A DNA stretch of 64,000 nt, from contig OX419756.1 of assembly GCA_948567375.1 (NCBI GenBank), forward strand, positions 71,526,552-71,590,551, read 5' to 3'. Positions 24,601 through 37,489 of the stretch are shown here, one piece after another. The position numbers were made by a program, and so were the translations under genes. Within the stretch, counting starts at the first letter, position 1, and the number at the start of each line of letters is the position of its first letter. The notes under the pieces were generated by a model. The model was not told the origin of the DNA. It worked only from the letters and a program-made list of their open reading frames with translations, and ran no database searches. This DNA is from Lunularia cruciata. Taxonomy: Eukaryota; Streptophyta; Marchantiopsida; Lunulariales; Lunulariaceae.

Positions 24601-24660
24601 TTTGAATTCGGTTTTCAGTTGGGATACCATGGATATAACGTTTGCTTTTCTTCGCTGTAT
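21654..24660. other. Stretch without a secure gene; NdhT promoter side and diverged repeats
   Basis: The left end should hold the NdhT promoter and 5' leader on the minus strand. At 22838-22924 there is a short exon-like piece on the plus strand, preceded by CTCTAG and followed by a GT. It would encode a coiled-coil-like run with RFRDLEDEVKETSELIDP, but it could not be joined in frame to neighbours. From about 22980 to 23900 the sequence is three diverged tandem copies of a 350-base unit. No RNA gene was recognised. Confidence 0.5.
22980..23910. repeat. Three diverged tandem repeats of about 350 bases
   Basis: The order of shared phrases repeats three times. Each copy has a TTTGCTCTTTG- or TTCCTTTTTG-like start, then CTAGCCTCTCGGTGTTGGAC, a TTCTCAACCCTTAGCCT-like run, GGTTCCCGCCATTTTCTAT and TTTGCAGAAGTCGTTTC. 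Copies start near 22990, 23300 and 23670. They are T-rich on the plus strand and non-coding. The repeated TTTGCAG could mimic splice acceptors. Confidence 0.75.
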
Positions 24661-24666
24661 TGCAAG

Positions 24667-25821
24667 ATGAATGCAGAAGAAGTCCAAGAGGACAAGGAAG
24701 GCCCTTTTCTCATAACATTCACCGTTCAGGACGACCCCTCTCACCGCATTAAATGGGGTTGGTTGGATAAAGAAGAAATCCGGAGATCAATATATGACCT
24801 TGATGAAGAAGACCTGGAGCGGGTGGGTCTGTTGGTTGCACTTTCATTCGAATTTGCACGGCCAGAGGTGAGTGTGATCTGTTTATTACCATCTATTCTT
24901 TTGTGACTTGCTGTAGGTTTCTATGTGCCTGATAGTTGAGCGTTTCTACAGATCTCTTTATGTCGGGAATTCATTGAATCTTATGACAAGGTCAGTCACT
25001 CGGGTAAAATCCGTGGTCACACTGTTGTACTTGACGAGGTCCTCATCCGGGAGGCATTCGTGCTCCCTGCCGGGAACACTCCACGGCCCGGGCTAGTTCA
25101 TCACTCGACTGTTGCTGATTGGTTTCCACACCGAGATTACATAGGCAAAAGATACTACGCTCGAGATTGTCAGTATGCTGAGTGGAGGCCTGCACTCCAG
25201 ATGCTGAACTGTGTACTTTTAGCACGGAGGAGGCCCAGAGCAGTCCATGGGCTTTTGGCACTGTACGTAAAATCAAAGGTCGAAGGGTGGGATGAAGATT
25301 ATGACTGGGCAAACCTTATGATTGAGAGCGTGGAGCAGGAGATAATTGCCATTCAGAAACATATTATCCAGAGTAAGGCGAGCAAGGCGATAAGGGCGAG
25401 CAGAGGTTACTACGAAACCTTTGTGGGCATTTTCCTCACCCATCTTATATTACATGTTGGCATCTTGGACGAGAACGAGGTGATTCATGAACTTCCCATG
25501 GAACTTCAAGCAAGCCCAGGGCAGCCAGGTAATTTGCAATATTGGTTCCCTACTTCCAAACTGATGTCTACATTTTTTAGTTCCACGTGTACCTCGCTGT
25601 CCGTAACGACCCTCATTAACACCAGCCAGGATGTAGATTATTGTCTTTGCCTTCACAACTGTCTCCACCTATTTCGACTCACTAATAGTCATCCCTTTTC
25701 ATTTATCTTTAAAACAAGTAAATCCACTTCTCCCTATGAGATTGCTCTGTCCCTTTGTAAGGACTTTCTTTATCGGTGTCTATTCCCTTCCTTCATTAAG
25801 GCGCGCAGAGTGACTATTTGA
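24667..25821 (+). CDS. Transposon-like protein of unknown function, probably partial
   Basis: Two exons join by eye: 24667-24867 (67 codons, donor GAG|GTGAGT) and 24952-25528 or beyond (after TTTCTACAG). The product reads through RIKWGWLDKEEIRRSIYDL, FEFARPEISLCREFIESYD and GKIRGHTVVLDEVLIREAF. It goes on with ADWFPHRDYIGKRYYARDC and then a helical region that includes GYYETFVGIFLTHLILHVGI. The layout of a short helical head, a G-x-x-V beta step and a conserved LP resembles plant transposon- or mobile-domain proteins, but I could not assign a family with certainty. After CAGCCAG|GTAATT (25528) the frame stays open to 25821 but becomes intron-like, and no further exon was found. It may be a fragment of a multicopy element gene. 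It has no link to the glutamine synthetase gene downstream. Confidence 0.5.
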
Positions 25822-26322
25822 CACGAAACACTCAGGAAACCTTCGAGAGGATAAATTAGATATGAATAGCGATTCTCTTATTTTGCGTGCCTTCTGCGTA
25901 CAAAGACATCAACCAAACCATTTGATCGTACGTGGTCGGTCGCGTATGTCGTTATCCGCTGAAAACTCATGTCGAGTCTTAACCTTCCGAGTGGAAACAT
26001 GGATTTATTAACAGTCCGTTATAATCCTAATTTGATGACAGGAGGTAGAGGCGAAAGGATTCCAACGCGTATAAGTACGTGGCGGGAAGGTGAGTAAAGT
26101 ACAGTACTGTAGCTCCCTTAATCGGTGAGAAGGATTTAAAATTATGAGTAGAGTAGGAGAATTGGGAAACGCAGAATATTCGAGATGTCCTGTCTTCTCT
26201 TTCTAGCGCTCTGATCATGATTCTTGGACTCAGTGTCGAGCGCTGATTGTTCCAGAAATGAGTGGAGTGAACAGCAGCATATGGACTCGGAGATTCTGTG
26301 AATTTTCAGAAACATAAGCTAC
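25822..26322. other. Gene-free stretch upstream of the glutamine synthetase gene
   Basis: This is the presumed promoter and 5' leader of the GlnT-like gene. A possible acceptor (AATTTTCAG) sits about 14 bases before the first ATG, so a leader intron is possible. No other feature was recognised. Confidence 0.5.
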
Positions 26323-29300
26323 ATGCTCTGCCTCTCACGAACAGCGGATGAGTGTTATTTTCCAGAGGAATACGAAGCTGTTTCAAGTATGGCGGATGGG
26401 CACCAGTCGTCCAGTGCTATTGCCAAAAATGCGGAATTTTCACTCCGAAGTTATGGGGAAACGCTCAAAATCAAGTACTTCCTGGTACGACTCAATAAAC
26501 ACAGAGATTGGGCAATAATTTTTACACTTAGAGTGATAAACAAGCCGGGTCGTACAGATTGTTCCATCCACGATAAGGCATCGAGTGATGTAAAAGATTC
26601 CGAAATTCCGTCACGATTTTGTTCAATTGCTTTCCATCAACTTGAAAACGTTCAAGAGCTCTTATGAGTGCTTTGTGCAGAGGTTGGAGGAACTAAGCTG
26701 AGGGCCACGTGTTTAGAAATGTAAATCGTGTGATGCTGCTGTGAATTGAGATTTACTAGAAAGGGTGATGAACATGAGAAGCTGGTGTAGAATGTCCGTT
26801 TTCCGCTTACAATCCATCGTGGGTCCTGAGTTTATACGGATCCCAGAAGATTTTACGTATCCTGGAGTGATTGCCGCCGAATAGACTGCAAATCAGTGCT
26901 AAGCACAGAAGTTCTGTATATTCTTAAATGAAGAGAATTCTGATTTGGATACAAGATGTTTTCCTTTGCACACAGGTCGCCTTTGTGGACTTACTGGGAG
27001 TATTGCGATCTAAACTCGTTCCCATTGCTGCCATCGAGAAGATTCAGAAAGAAGGGGCTGGGTTTGCCGGATATGCTGCCCACCTTGACATGACAACTGC
27101 AGACGCTGACTTGGTGAGCTTCATAAGAACAGGAATCTATGATAAGTGTCGGAGTTCTAGAAACTTACAAATTTTGAATGAAATGTTACCTGAGTGGTGA
27201 TTTTCTACGTTTTGGATCCCATTCTGAATTGCCTTGAGATCTATCTGTATTAGTTTGCATATCCAGACCCATCGTGTATCATACATCTGCCCTGGCAAAA
27301 GGAAGTGGCGTGGGTGGCGAGCGATCTGTACATGAATGGGGAACTTGTAAAGCAAGCACCTCGTCAGGTGCTCAAGAACCAAGTAAGTATTTTGGACAAC
27401 TGTGCAACAGTTTGCAGCATGCTTTCACTATCTTGAAGTTGCACGCAGATTTTGCTGGTATCCAAACAATCCAATTACCAGAAAAAATTGTGCTGCGATA
27501 GTTTATACTTCTCTCAAGGAGTACCGTAGAACTTTTCTATATCAATATTGATCATAACCAGAAATGGTCGACAGAAAGAGTCGACTTTCTACTGGATCCT
27601 ACGCAAGGTCTGGATACCTCTCTGGTATTTTAGGTGTGGGTTAGTTGTTTTCAACGCATCGTCTTCGTTTCTTGTACGAGTAATAGCAGTAATTATTGCG
27701 TTTTTATCATAGATTTATTCTGGATGAAACAGTTTCACCTAGTGCGGCACTTCCTTAATCAGCAAGTTCAATGGTGATTTTTTCTTCATCTTTCAGAGCA
27801 GGGGATAGTAAGTCCATAGAAGGAACCCAGGCGTATGATTTCTTTTTTAATATGTACAGATAATGAAGGCTAAGGAGATTGGCTGCAGAATGAAGACTGG
27901 TGTGGAGTGTGAGTTCTATCTACTGAAATGTAAGAACTCAACAGGAGTAAGCATCGAGGAAGAGATGGTCACTGTCCCGAAGCCCTGCTACAATCAGGTG
28001 TTATTTTGTCTCAACTCTCGTGTGTAAGTTTGACTCATGGAAGTTGCAACATAACTTACGAAGCACATGGAGACTAATCTGTCCTCAGCCTCTCTAATTA
28101 TACAATTGACTGAGTTTATCAATATGAGATACACATCATTATATTTGATTAGCTAGTTGGAGCTTCCAACTAACAAGAGCTCGTGGTATCTTGGTTGTAG
28201 GGTGCTTTGATGAGGCGATTTGATTTGATTTCAGAACTGATGGAATACATGCGCGTTCTCCGATGGAAGCCCTATCAAGCTGATCATGAGGTGAAACTTT
28301 GTTAAGCAAGATGGCAGCCAGGTTGAGGTTGGGTCTTCAAAGTGGACGTGGAAGGCCAAACATCCATCGTCTCTCAGTATTCAATTTGAATTGTTTAAAC
28401 ATTCAGGACTTCTGGTTTATTGGAAACGTGTCTCAATTTTTGGGCTGTGCTGATCAGGACGGCCAAGGTCAATTTGAAATCAACTGGGAGTATGACGATT
28501 GTCTCGCCACTGCTGACAAGCACGTTTTCTTCAAGTTTATGGTGAAGTCTGTAGCAGAAAAGCATGGTAAGGCACACATCTACCATCAGGTTGTAGTATG
28601 TCTTCTACGTTTTACAGTAGTTTGTTTACTCCTGGTGAAATGATGCAGGTTTCAGAGCCACATTCATGCCAAAACCTATGCGAAATCAAACTGGGAGTGG
28701 ATGTCATTGCCATGTTTCGCTTTGGAATGAGGATGGTACAGTCAACGTGTTCCACAACGACAACGGAGAGCTGGTAATCAACCTTGCTGGTACTCAAGTA
28801 TGTCCATATGGAAGTGTAGGTCAATCCCAAATTCATCCGGACTTCAGGTCCACGTGTATTTCTGCTGATAGCATACTTATGCCTCTAGAATTAAAAATAA
28901 TGTTTTGCAGGGTATGTCGGACATTGCTTACAGTTTTCTTGGAGGGGTGTTATGGAATGCCAAGGTATGCTTCCTATACAGTGGACATCAAACTCGTTCA
29001 ACCCAGTGCAATCCTTAGCAAGAATCGAAATTCAAGCAGAACCATAGTACCTTTTTCTTGTAATGTTAGGAACACTTAATCTGCACTCGGGATAGGTGTG
29101 TATATGTTGTATCAACTCCTTATTGCTCTTGAGTCTTTTCTCACTTCAGGAGTCCCCCACCGAAGTTTATGCGTCGAGAACTGTCTGCGTGCATAGTGAA
29201 CATCCCCCAAAAAAATATCTAAGGCCTTACTCGACATTAAAGAGGGACCTTTTTGCTAAAATAGCTGAGCAAGACACATTCTACCTTCCGTTTAAGTTTT

Positions 29301-30628
29301 CAAATCATTCATGGTGCAGGCATTGTGTTCAATCTGGAATCCAACCGTGAATAGCTATAAGAGAATTGACGGGCAAACTACATCTTCTGGTTCAGCATGG
29401 GCCCCTATCACGGTATCATACGCGGGCAATAATCGGACTCATATGGTGCGGTGAGATCCCGGTCGAACGCTTGATCCATAGTAAATTGCTTGATATCAAT
29501 CAATGCGTTCAAATATTCTTTTGATGCTCTAGCGAATTCTCTCATAAATGGGCGACAGAAATGAGTACAGAGAAGAAGGCTTGCATATGTAATGACCCTT
29601 ATCTTATGGGGGTAATTATCTAGACTCTTACCTTTGCGACAAAATCGCAGATCTATACAACTCGGTCCTTTGAGTTGTAAAACCGAGAAGCCTTCTTCCA
29701 TCTCACGAAACACCTTTTTCTTGTGTGTTCCCAGTATACCAGATGAAGGCAGATTTGAGATAAGGCTCCCTGATGGCTCGGCTAACCCATACTTACTTCA
29801 AGCAGGTCTCTTGGGTAAGCGGATCTTTCTTGCAGATCAGAAGAAAGTACATTCTCGTCATCCCATCTGTGTATGCCTAACTCTTGGGCGATCAGATACT
29901 CCTTGATTAGAACTCATATTTAGCACTATTTGAGGAGTTCCAGATCCCACTCTGAATATTTCTAAGCAGTATGTTGGGACCATGATGAAACAAATGCATG
30001 TGGTAGAGCTTTCTCTCTTATTCCCTTAAATTCTTTAAATCTTAGTCTTTTACATTCAAAATGTGAACTCACTGCTGAACTTTTGGTCAGCAAGTGGACT
30101 CCATGGAATTAACAAGGGGTTGGATCCTGGACGTCGCTGCGACTGGGATGGATTCAAGGATCCACCTGCCGGAGAGGTATCGTATAGTCTTCGTCGGTCG
30201 TCATGTACTTCCATCCGTTTGATACCTTGTGCTGTGGCTCAGATTATGTTTTGCGGAAGACGAGTGTGTTTAGTGGCCTGTATACTAACTTGTAGCTGTC
30301 TCAACCCACGCAGAAATTGGATACTCTTCCAACAAATCTTCTGGACGCTTTGCGGGAGCTTTCCGCGTCGGAGTCTTTAAAAGAGGTATGAATTGAGAAG
30401 CGGAGAAAGACGCGTAACACTCTGCACAGGTTATTGCTACCTAAACCCGATGTTATCTATTTTGTGTCACCATAGACTGAATGCCGCGGTCTGATAAATT
30501 CGACCTTGCTCGTGCAGGCTTTGGGTGATGAATTTGTCGGAGGCTACCTCAAACTCCAGATGCAACAATGGAAGTTATACACTGGGCATATCAGTCAATA
30601 TGAGTTGGACAGCACATTCGATTGTTAG
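26323..30628 (+). CDS. glnT-like: Type III (GlnT-like) glutamine synthetase family protein
   Basis: The glutamine synthetase fold makes a gamma-glutamyl amide from glutamate, ATP and ammonia or an amine. This is the bacterial-style GlnT class, not the cytosolic or plastid GS of plants. Exons: 26323-26484, 26976-27113, 27254-27382, 27860-27997, 28201-28290, 28458-28566, 28649-28773, 28911-28964, 29320-29450, 29735-29814, 30091-30176, 30314-30385 and 30518-30628. They total 1425 bases (474 residues). Motifs include FVDLLGVLRSKLVP, GAGFAGYAAHLDMT and GVECEF (metal-site Glu about 159 and 161). GQFEINWEYDD (Glu226), GSGCHCHVSLW (His275/277), NNRTHMVRIPDEGRFEIRL (Arg354, Glu367, Arg369) and PDGSANPYL follow. 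All catalytic positions look intact. A second ATG at 26389 (AGTATGGCG) would give 452 residues, nearer the family length. No clear transit peptide is visible, so it is probably cytosolic. Whether the substrate is ammonia or another amine cannot be told. Confidence 0.93.
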
Positions 30629-30651
30629 AGGAACTTAGCGGGAAGTGCTGA

Positions 30652-30690
30652 ATGGCGGGGTGGGGGGTGGGGGTGTGTGTGGCGGGGTTA
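30652..30690 (+). promoter_or_regulatory. G-rich, potential G-quadruplex tract just after the GlnT-like stop codon
   Basis: Starting about 24 bases after the stop, the plus (transcript) strand has four G-runs: GGGG, GGGGGG, GGGGG and, after a TG spacer, GGGG. The loops are 1, 1 and about 10 bases. This fits a G-quadruplex in the 3' untranslated RNA. No function is shown by sequence alone. Confidence 0.6.
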
Positions 30691-31108
30691 CTCTGGGTTT
30701 TCTGCTTTTAATGACGTTGTTGGGCTCACCACTATCGCATCCATTAGTCTATAACTACACAATTTGGATCGTGAGCAGTCCTTTCTTACATACTTGTGAA
30801 TACCCATCAATACAAGCTTAGCAATAAAGTATGCTTAAGCAGTGTTGGCAGTGAAAGCTTCCAAAGTCGAATGCTTGGCAATTCGTCATATAATGTTTGT
30901 TTACCTTTGAAGAGCGCTGTGAACTCTTTCTTCCTTTGCAAATCCACAACATGTGCATACATCTTAGTGCTCCTGTTTCACTTAGTTCTGAAGCTCTAAG
31001 TGCAAGGAGTTTCTTATTTAAACACTAGGCTAGTTTCATTACGTTACAGCCACTCTGGCAACGCGGAAATAGAATCTGTTGCACGAATGGGATTAAGACA
31101 AAGATCAC

Positions 31109-31155
31109 CTTTACTTGCTGACTGTCAGAGCTGGTCTGACAGTCAGCAAGTAAAG
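31109..31155. repeat. Perfect inverted repeat, 21-bp arms with a 5-base loop
   Basis: The arm CTTTACTTGCTGACTGTCAG (31109 onward, plus one A) is followed by the loop GCTGG and then its exact complement ending at 31155. No neighbouring features suggest a transposon end, and no tRNA-like or U-run terminator pattern is present. Confidence 0.95.
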
Positions 31156-31756
31156 CTGGATCATGAAACTTACTCTCTCACGCATGCACAAACCTTTCTT
31201 GACGGAATTACACGTATAAGATTTGTCTAACCTTGAGGACTAGATGAGAAGGGAAGTCGTATGTGTTTGCTGTTAGTGTCAGATGCGAACCCTTCCTACT
31301 ATACAGCTTTACGTCTTACTTTTCTACAGCAATCTGCTTAACATCCCGAGAAACCACACAATTCAGGAAGTTTTGATGCAGTTCCACTGGAAACAGCCTA
31401 CGTTAGAGATGGCAACAGGAATTTTTCGTTTATTCTGGCTATGCAGGTTCTCCTCAGGTAACATCGGTTCTACTATCATTGGTAACCATCAACGCATCCG
31501 CCTTCTGACTTGACAGCTCACCTGGTTCTGCGCGAATGCTTTTTGATCATTTCTATCGAGAAGAATCTGACAACATCGGTTCTTCAACCTCTCGCGCTGT
31601 CTAGTATCTATCTGGGTGTGCTGGAAAGGGTCTGAGGTATGAAAAGAGGAGTATATATTGTACTTGTCGTTCAGAATTTGAGTTGGGCCTACAAAAGTAT
31701 TGCACCATGATTAAGATTGACCGAAACTCACCTTGAGGACTTTTCAACGGCAAAAA

Positions 31757-31786
31757 TCGATTGAATTTCAGTCGAAATTCAATCGA
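31757..31786. repeat. Perfect inverted repeat, 13-bp arms with a 4-base loop
   Basis: TCGATTGAATTTC is followed by AGTC and then GAAATTCAATCGA. It lies in gene-free DNA and is shorter than the other hairpins here, so chance plays a larger part. Confidence 0.9.
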
Positions 31787-32966
31787 AACGAAGATGAGTA
31801 AACAAACACTTCTATAACGTCGTAGACTATGTATCTTACAAACTCTGAGAGATACTTTGCAGAAAGCAACACACTTTCCAAAACCGAAATACTGCAAAAA
31901 GAAGTAATTCCATAAATTCGTTTGAACTAGCCAGCACGACATTGCAGTCCATTCGATAAGAACCTGGCTGAGACTGAAAGGGTCTGTGACCATCTCTCAG
32001 AATCCATATTTCCAGCTATAGACAGGAGGCGAATCAATGAAAAAACATCCGAAAGAGTTCGCTTACGCCTTACTGTTCATACAAAAGTTCTCTTCGAATC
32101 CTCTACCATTTGACATCTGAACTCATATATACGGAGAGATACAAAACCAATCAGAGTATCATGTGAGAAAATACTTAAGGCTAGCTAAAGTTCGTACATC
32201 CATGTCTCTACGGAAACATTCTACTCATTCACATTCGTTCAGTTATACTTGTCAAATATCGATAACTAATCATTATAATGAGCAAAATAACAACACACAG
32301 GTAGCCAAGGAAGTACTGTCAAGTTAAACTGTGTGAGCCCTGTGGTCCAATGGTGGAGATTGTGTCAACAGGCACCATTTGCTCAACGTGGAGCAGACAA
32401 AACAATGCTTTCTGAGGATGGAAATAGTCATTCCACGTGAGCGGGGGTGTCTCATATAGGTGATCCAGGTGGTGTGGGGAGAGTCGTGACGTTCGACGCT
32501 CTACTGTCCCACTGGGCTGAAATCCAAATTCGGGCTCCACAGACTCGAATTTCCGAAGATGACGTTCGAAAGAGAGTACGAGGGCTGCCAACACGAACGA
32601 GAGGATCAGGAGTCAAACAGTTGAAGTCGACGGCAACAAGGTCAAAGTTCGTGCCGTGCTCTACTGTTTCACTGCTGCCCGGGAAGTCCAGCAATTAGAG
32701 TTATTTATCACGGCCGGTCTTGAAAGTTTCTGGTCTTAGCAGAAGGCAAACCAGGTGAAGCTTTCAACAGCCGCGAACTTGACGCGAAATTTTACCAACT
32801 CTCGAAACAGCCCGGCAGAAACGAATTTTCACCGGTCTTTTAGATGTTCCCGGCAATGAACTTCACGAATGACCAGGCCTGACGTGAGTGCGGTGTCCCC
32901 GAACCGTCTGTGGCTGTGGAGTTTGTTGCGATCAGACCATCCCAGCCGTCGTTGTTACACTTCTTT

Positions 32967-33040
32967 CCACGTGGCGACACGTGAATGGGCAAATTTAGCG
33001 CACTACTCGAGTTTAGCACAGATCTGGAGCTGGACACGTG
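32967..33040. promoter_or_regulatory. Cluster of three G-boxes upstream of the E2 gene
   Basis: CACGTG occurs three times within 75 bases: in CCACGTGG at 32967-32974, at 32978-32983 and at 33035-33040. The second and third share a longer context (ACACGTG followed by GAATGGG or AATGGG). G-boxes are bound by plant bZIP and bHLH factors, and such clusters are common in light- or abscisic-acid-responsive promoters. The cluster lies about 560-630 bases before the E2 start codon, so a promoter role is inference. Confidence 0.65.
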
Positions 33041-33537
33041 GAATGGGACCACAATTGTTCGCGAACATAGTTTAGGGTGGACGACTAGGAAACCTTGCGA
33101 CCGACCCGACCCTGACCTGACTCGGACCTGACCTGAGCCAACCCAACCTGCGATGAGAGTGGGGAGGAAGGAAGGATGTACGAGAAGCAGAGGGGAAGAT
33201 CGATCGATCTGTGTGTATATGATTTATCTGTCTAGTAGTTGGTGCCTTGCTTGGGTTGTAATTGGCGTGACTTCGCCCGCTGTCTAGGCAGTTGATCTTG
33301 CAGGTGAGGGGACTCATCCCTCGCTTGTTTGTTCCTTGAGTCGGGAGAGACAGACCTGTTTGTGTCACTCTGTCTGTCTGTTTGTTTGTGTCTCTTTTGT
33401 GCAACTTGTTTTCATCAGTGGTGTGAACGATCGTAGCATTATCTTGGAAGACGAGAAGAGAAGAGGTGGTGGACGTTTGCAACTAAGTTACACGAGGAGT
33501 TAGAGAGGAAGCGGAGGGGAAGAAAGAGGAGTTCTAG

Positions 33538-35579
<2,042 letters not shown>

Positions 35580-37368
35580 AGTATCTTAGACACCTTGACT
35601 TTGGACGATTTGACGAGTTGAGTAGGCCCCACTATTCTATGATGGTCGCGGGTATATGGTGTAGTTTTTCTGAGCAGAAGTTAACTCACTTTTACTGCGC
35701 AACCACGACTTATGCGGACTGTGTTTCTTCGTGAGTGGACAAAGGGAGATCAACACCAGAGGATACTCCTACTGCACAGGATACTTCTTCATGCTTGAGG
35801 AGGTTAGCAATCTTGACGAGGGCAGTGTCTTGGTTCCGTTGATATTCAGGTATGTGTCACTATCGGTAAGGTTATTGTTCGTAGAGGGAATTGGACAGCT
35901 CTTTAGACGACAATTTGAAGGACGACTCGGTACTGTAGTCACATGCTAGCTTCCAGAGTAGATGGGATCACTATCTAGCCACAGGGTAGTTTCAACGCAT
36001 GGACTTTCCCATTCTGAGAGGAAGCGAGGGAGATGTCAAAGATGATCGTCAGTAAGCACGCAGTGGTTCCAAATTGTCGTCATTATGTGCTACCGGTAAT
36101 ATTCTGTAATGGACAAACGCGAGCACCTCAGTCACACTCTTGAGGGACTGACTAAACCCGTGTTTCCAGACATTTCCATTCAGCACTCCCTTTACATTGA
36201 GTTGAATGATCTAGTACACTAAATGCATGTACATTGCCTGGAAGACTACGTTAGTAGTTTACCAAATGAGGTCTTCTAATCTGTCAGAGTATGTTTGTAC
36301 TTTGAGAACTGATGTTAGCTTATCTTTCCACAAAACATTGTTATTCATGCATCTTACTGTCAAGGAGTTTCGTCTGTGTCCAGCTGTGTACAATTGATTT
36401 CCTGAAAGCCTGTGAAGCTCCCCCATCAACAATGTGGACCCACCTGCAGTCTCTGAACAGTCGGTCCACATCTTTCAACACATTTTGGTGTTTGCCTCAG
36501 CAGAGATAACAAGAAATTCCTGGCGTTCATGCCCAAGAACTCGCAATTTTGTATCCTGGGACACGATCGCAACTCGTAATACTCGAAGGTATTTGAGTAT
36601 CTCGAGGATAAACAACTACCAGATGAAGGTGTCTTAACAAAAGATGCATCAACGAGGAACCATGTAGAAAGTCTGAATACTTCAGAAGGTTTTCAGCTCA
36701 TAAAGCCATCATTAATTGAATAGAATGCTTCTGATGTCAGCTGAGACAAGTTGATCTTCTCCAGAGATGAGGGTATTTCAGCTTCGTGGAATGCATTATG
36801 TTTGACTAGCTTCCTTACTCATTATCCTTAGATTTTGAGAAGAGCATTGAAGTGTCCACGTTGGAAGCTCCCATCCAGGAGAAGAGTGAAAGTGAAAGGG
36901 CGACTGCGTAGAAAATACGAAGGATGGTAAGACCCCATCAAACCGTGACGTACAAGGGTGAGACAAATTAATAAGGTAAAATGAGGCCAAGCTCCAATAG
37001 AGTTCGATATGAGAAATCTGCCCCTACTGAAGAGTAAAATTGTTGTATGGTTTATAAGTTATAAGCAGGCTTGCTTACAATACGCGATTGAATTAATTAG
37101 CTGAATATAGGCGCAGTTTCAGAATTAATTTAGGCTGTACACACATTTAGTCGAGATTAAAGGCCAATAAATATGAATTAGAAATCTTTTTCATGTAACA
37201 AGATGTGCAGTAGCAACTTACCGAGCAATCTATAGATTGTAATACAAGATGCGGGAGGGCGCTGCTCAATTATCATAATCCGCAAGTGCCTCAATTTGTA
37301 TATACTACTTTGCCTTCAGCACACTTGCAATTCCAAAGACTCTTGCGGTGATCACCTCTCTCCCACCT
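35580..37368. other. Gene-free stretch after the E2 gene
   Basis: This is 3' flank and intergenic DNA. Short frames are present but none has a recognisable motif. At about 36885-36980 it holds a minus-strand copy of the dispersed repeat also found in HNL intron 4. Confidence 0.55.
36885..36980 (-). repeat. Second copy of the dispersed repeat
   Basis: Read on the minus strand, this contains TTTGTCTCACCCTTGTACG, TTTGATGGGGTCTTACCATC and CAGTCGCCC, parallel to the copy at 14637-14735. Similar wording over about 95 bases in opposite orientation points to a dispersed, transposon-derived repeat family. Confidence 0.75.
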
Positions 37369-37486
37369 CAGAATAGAGAAGTCAGACTCCAATGTACTAG
37401 TGCCCGGAAATATAGTTGCAATGCCACCAGAATAGAGAAGTCAGACTCCAATGTACTAGTGCCCGGAAATATAGTTGCAATGCCAC
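37369..37486. repeat. Perfect tandem duplication of 59 bases
   Basis: The block beginning CAGAATAGAGAAGTCAGACT and ending AGTTGCAATGCCAC is present twice, end to end, without visible difference. It marks the edge of the decayed zinc-finger sequence to its right. Lack of divergence means that it is recent. Confidence 0.9.
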
Positions 37487-37489
37487 GGC

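Larger units (their letters stand above)
30691..32960. other. Gene-free stretch between the GlnT-like gene and the E2 promoter; two perfect hairpins
   Basis: No frame shows a recognisable domain. The stretch contains the 3' flank of the GlnT-like gene and two perfect inverted repeats, at 31109-31155 and 31757-31786, listed separately. Confidence 0.55.

Noticed and set aside
29408-29713. 101-codon minus-strand frame inside the GlnT-like gene
   Set aside because: It overlaps exon 9 and an intron of the well-supported plus-strand gene and lacks homology.
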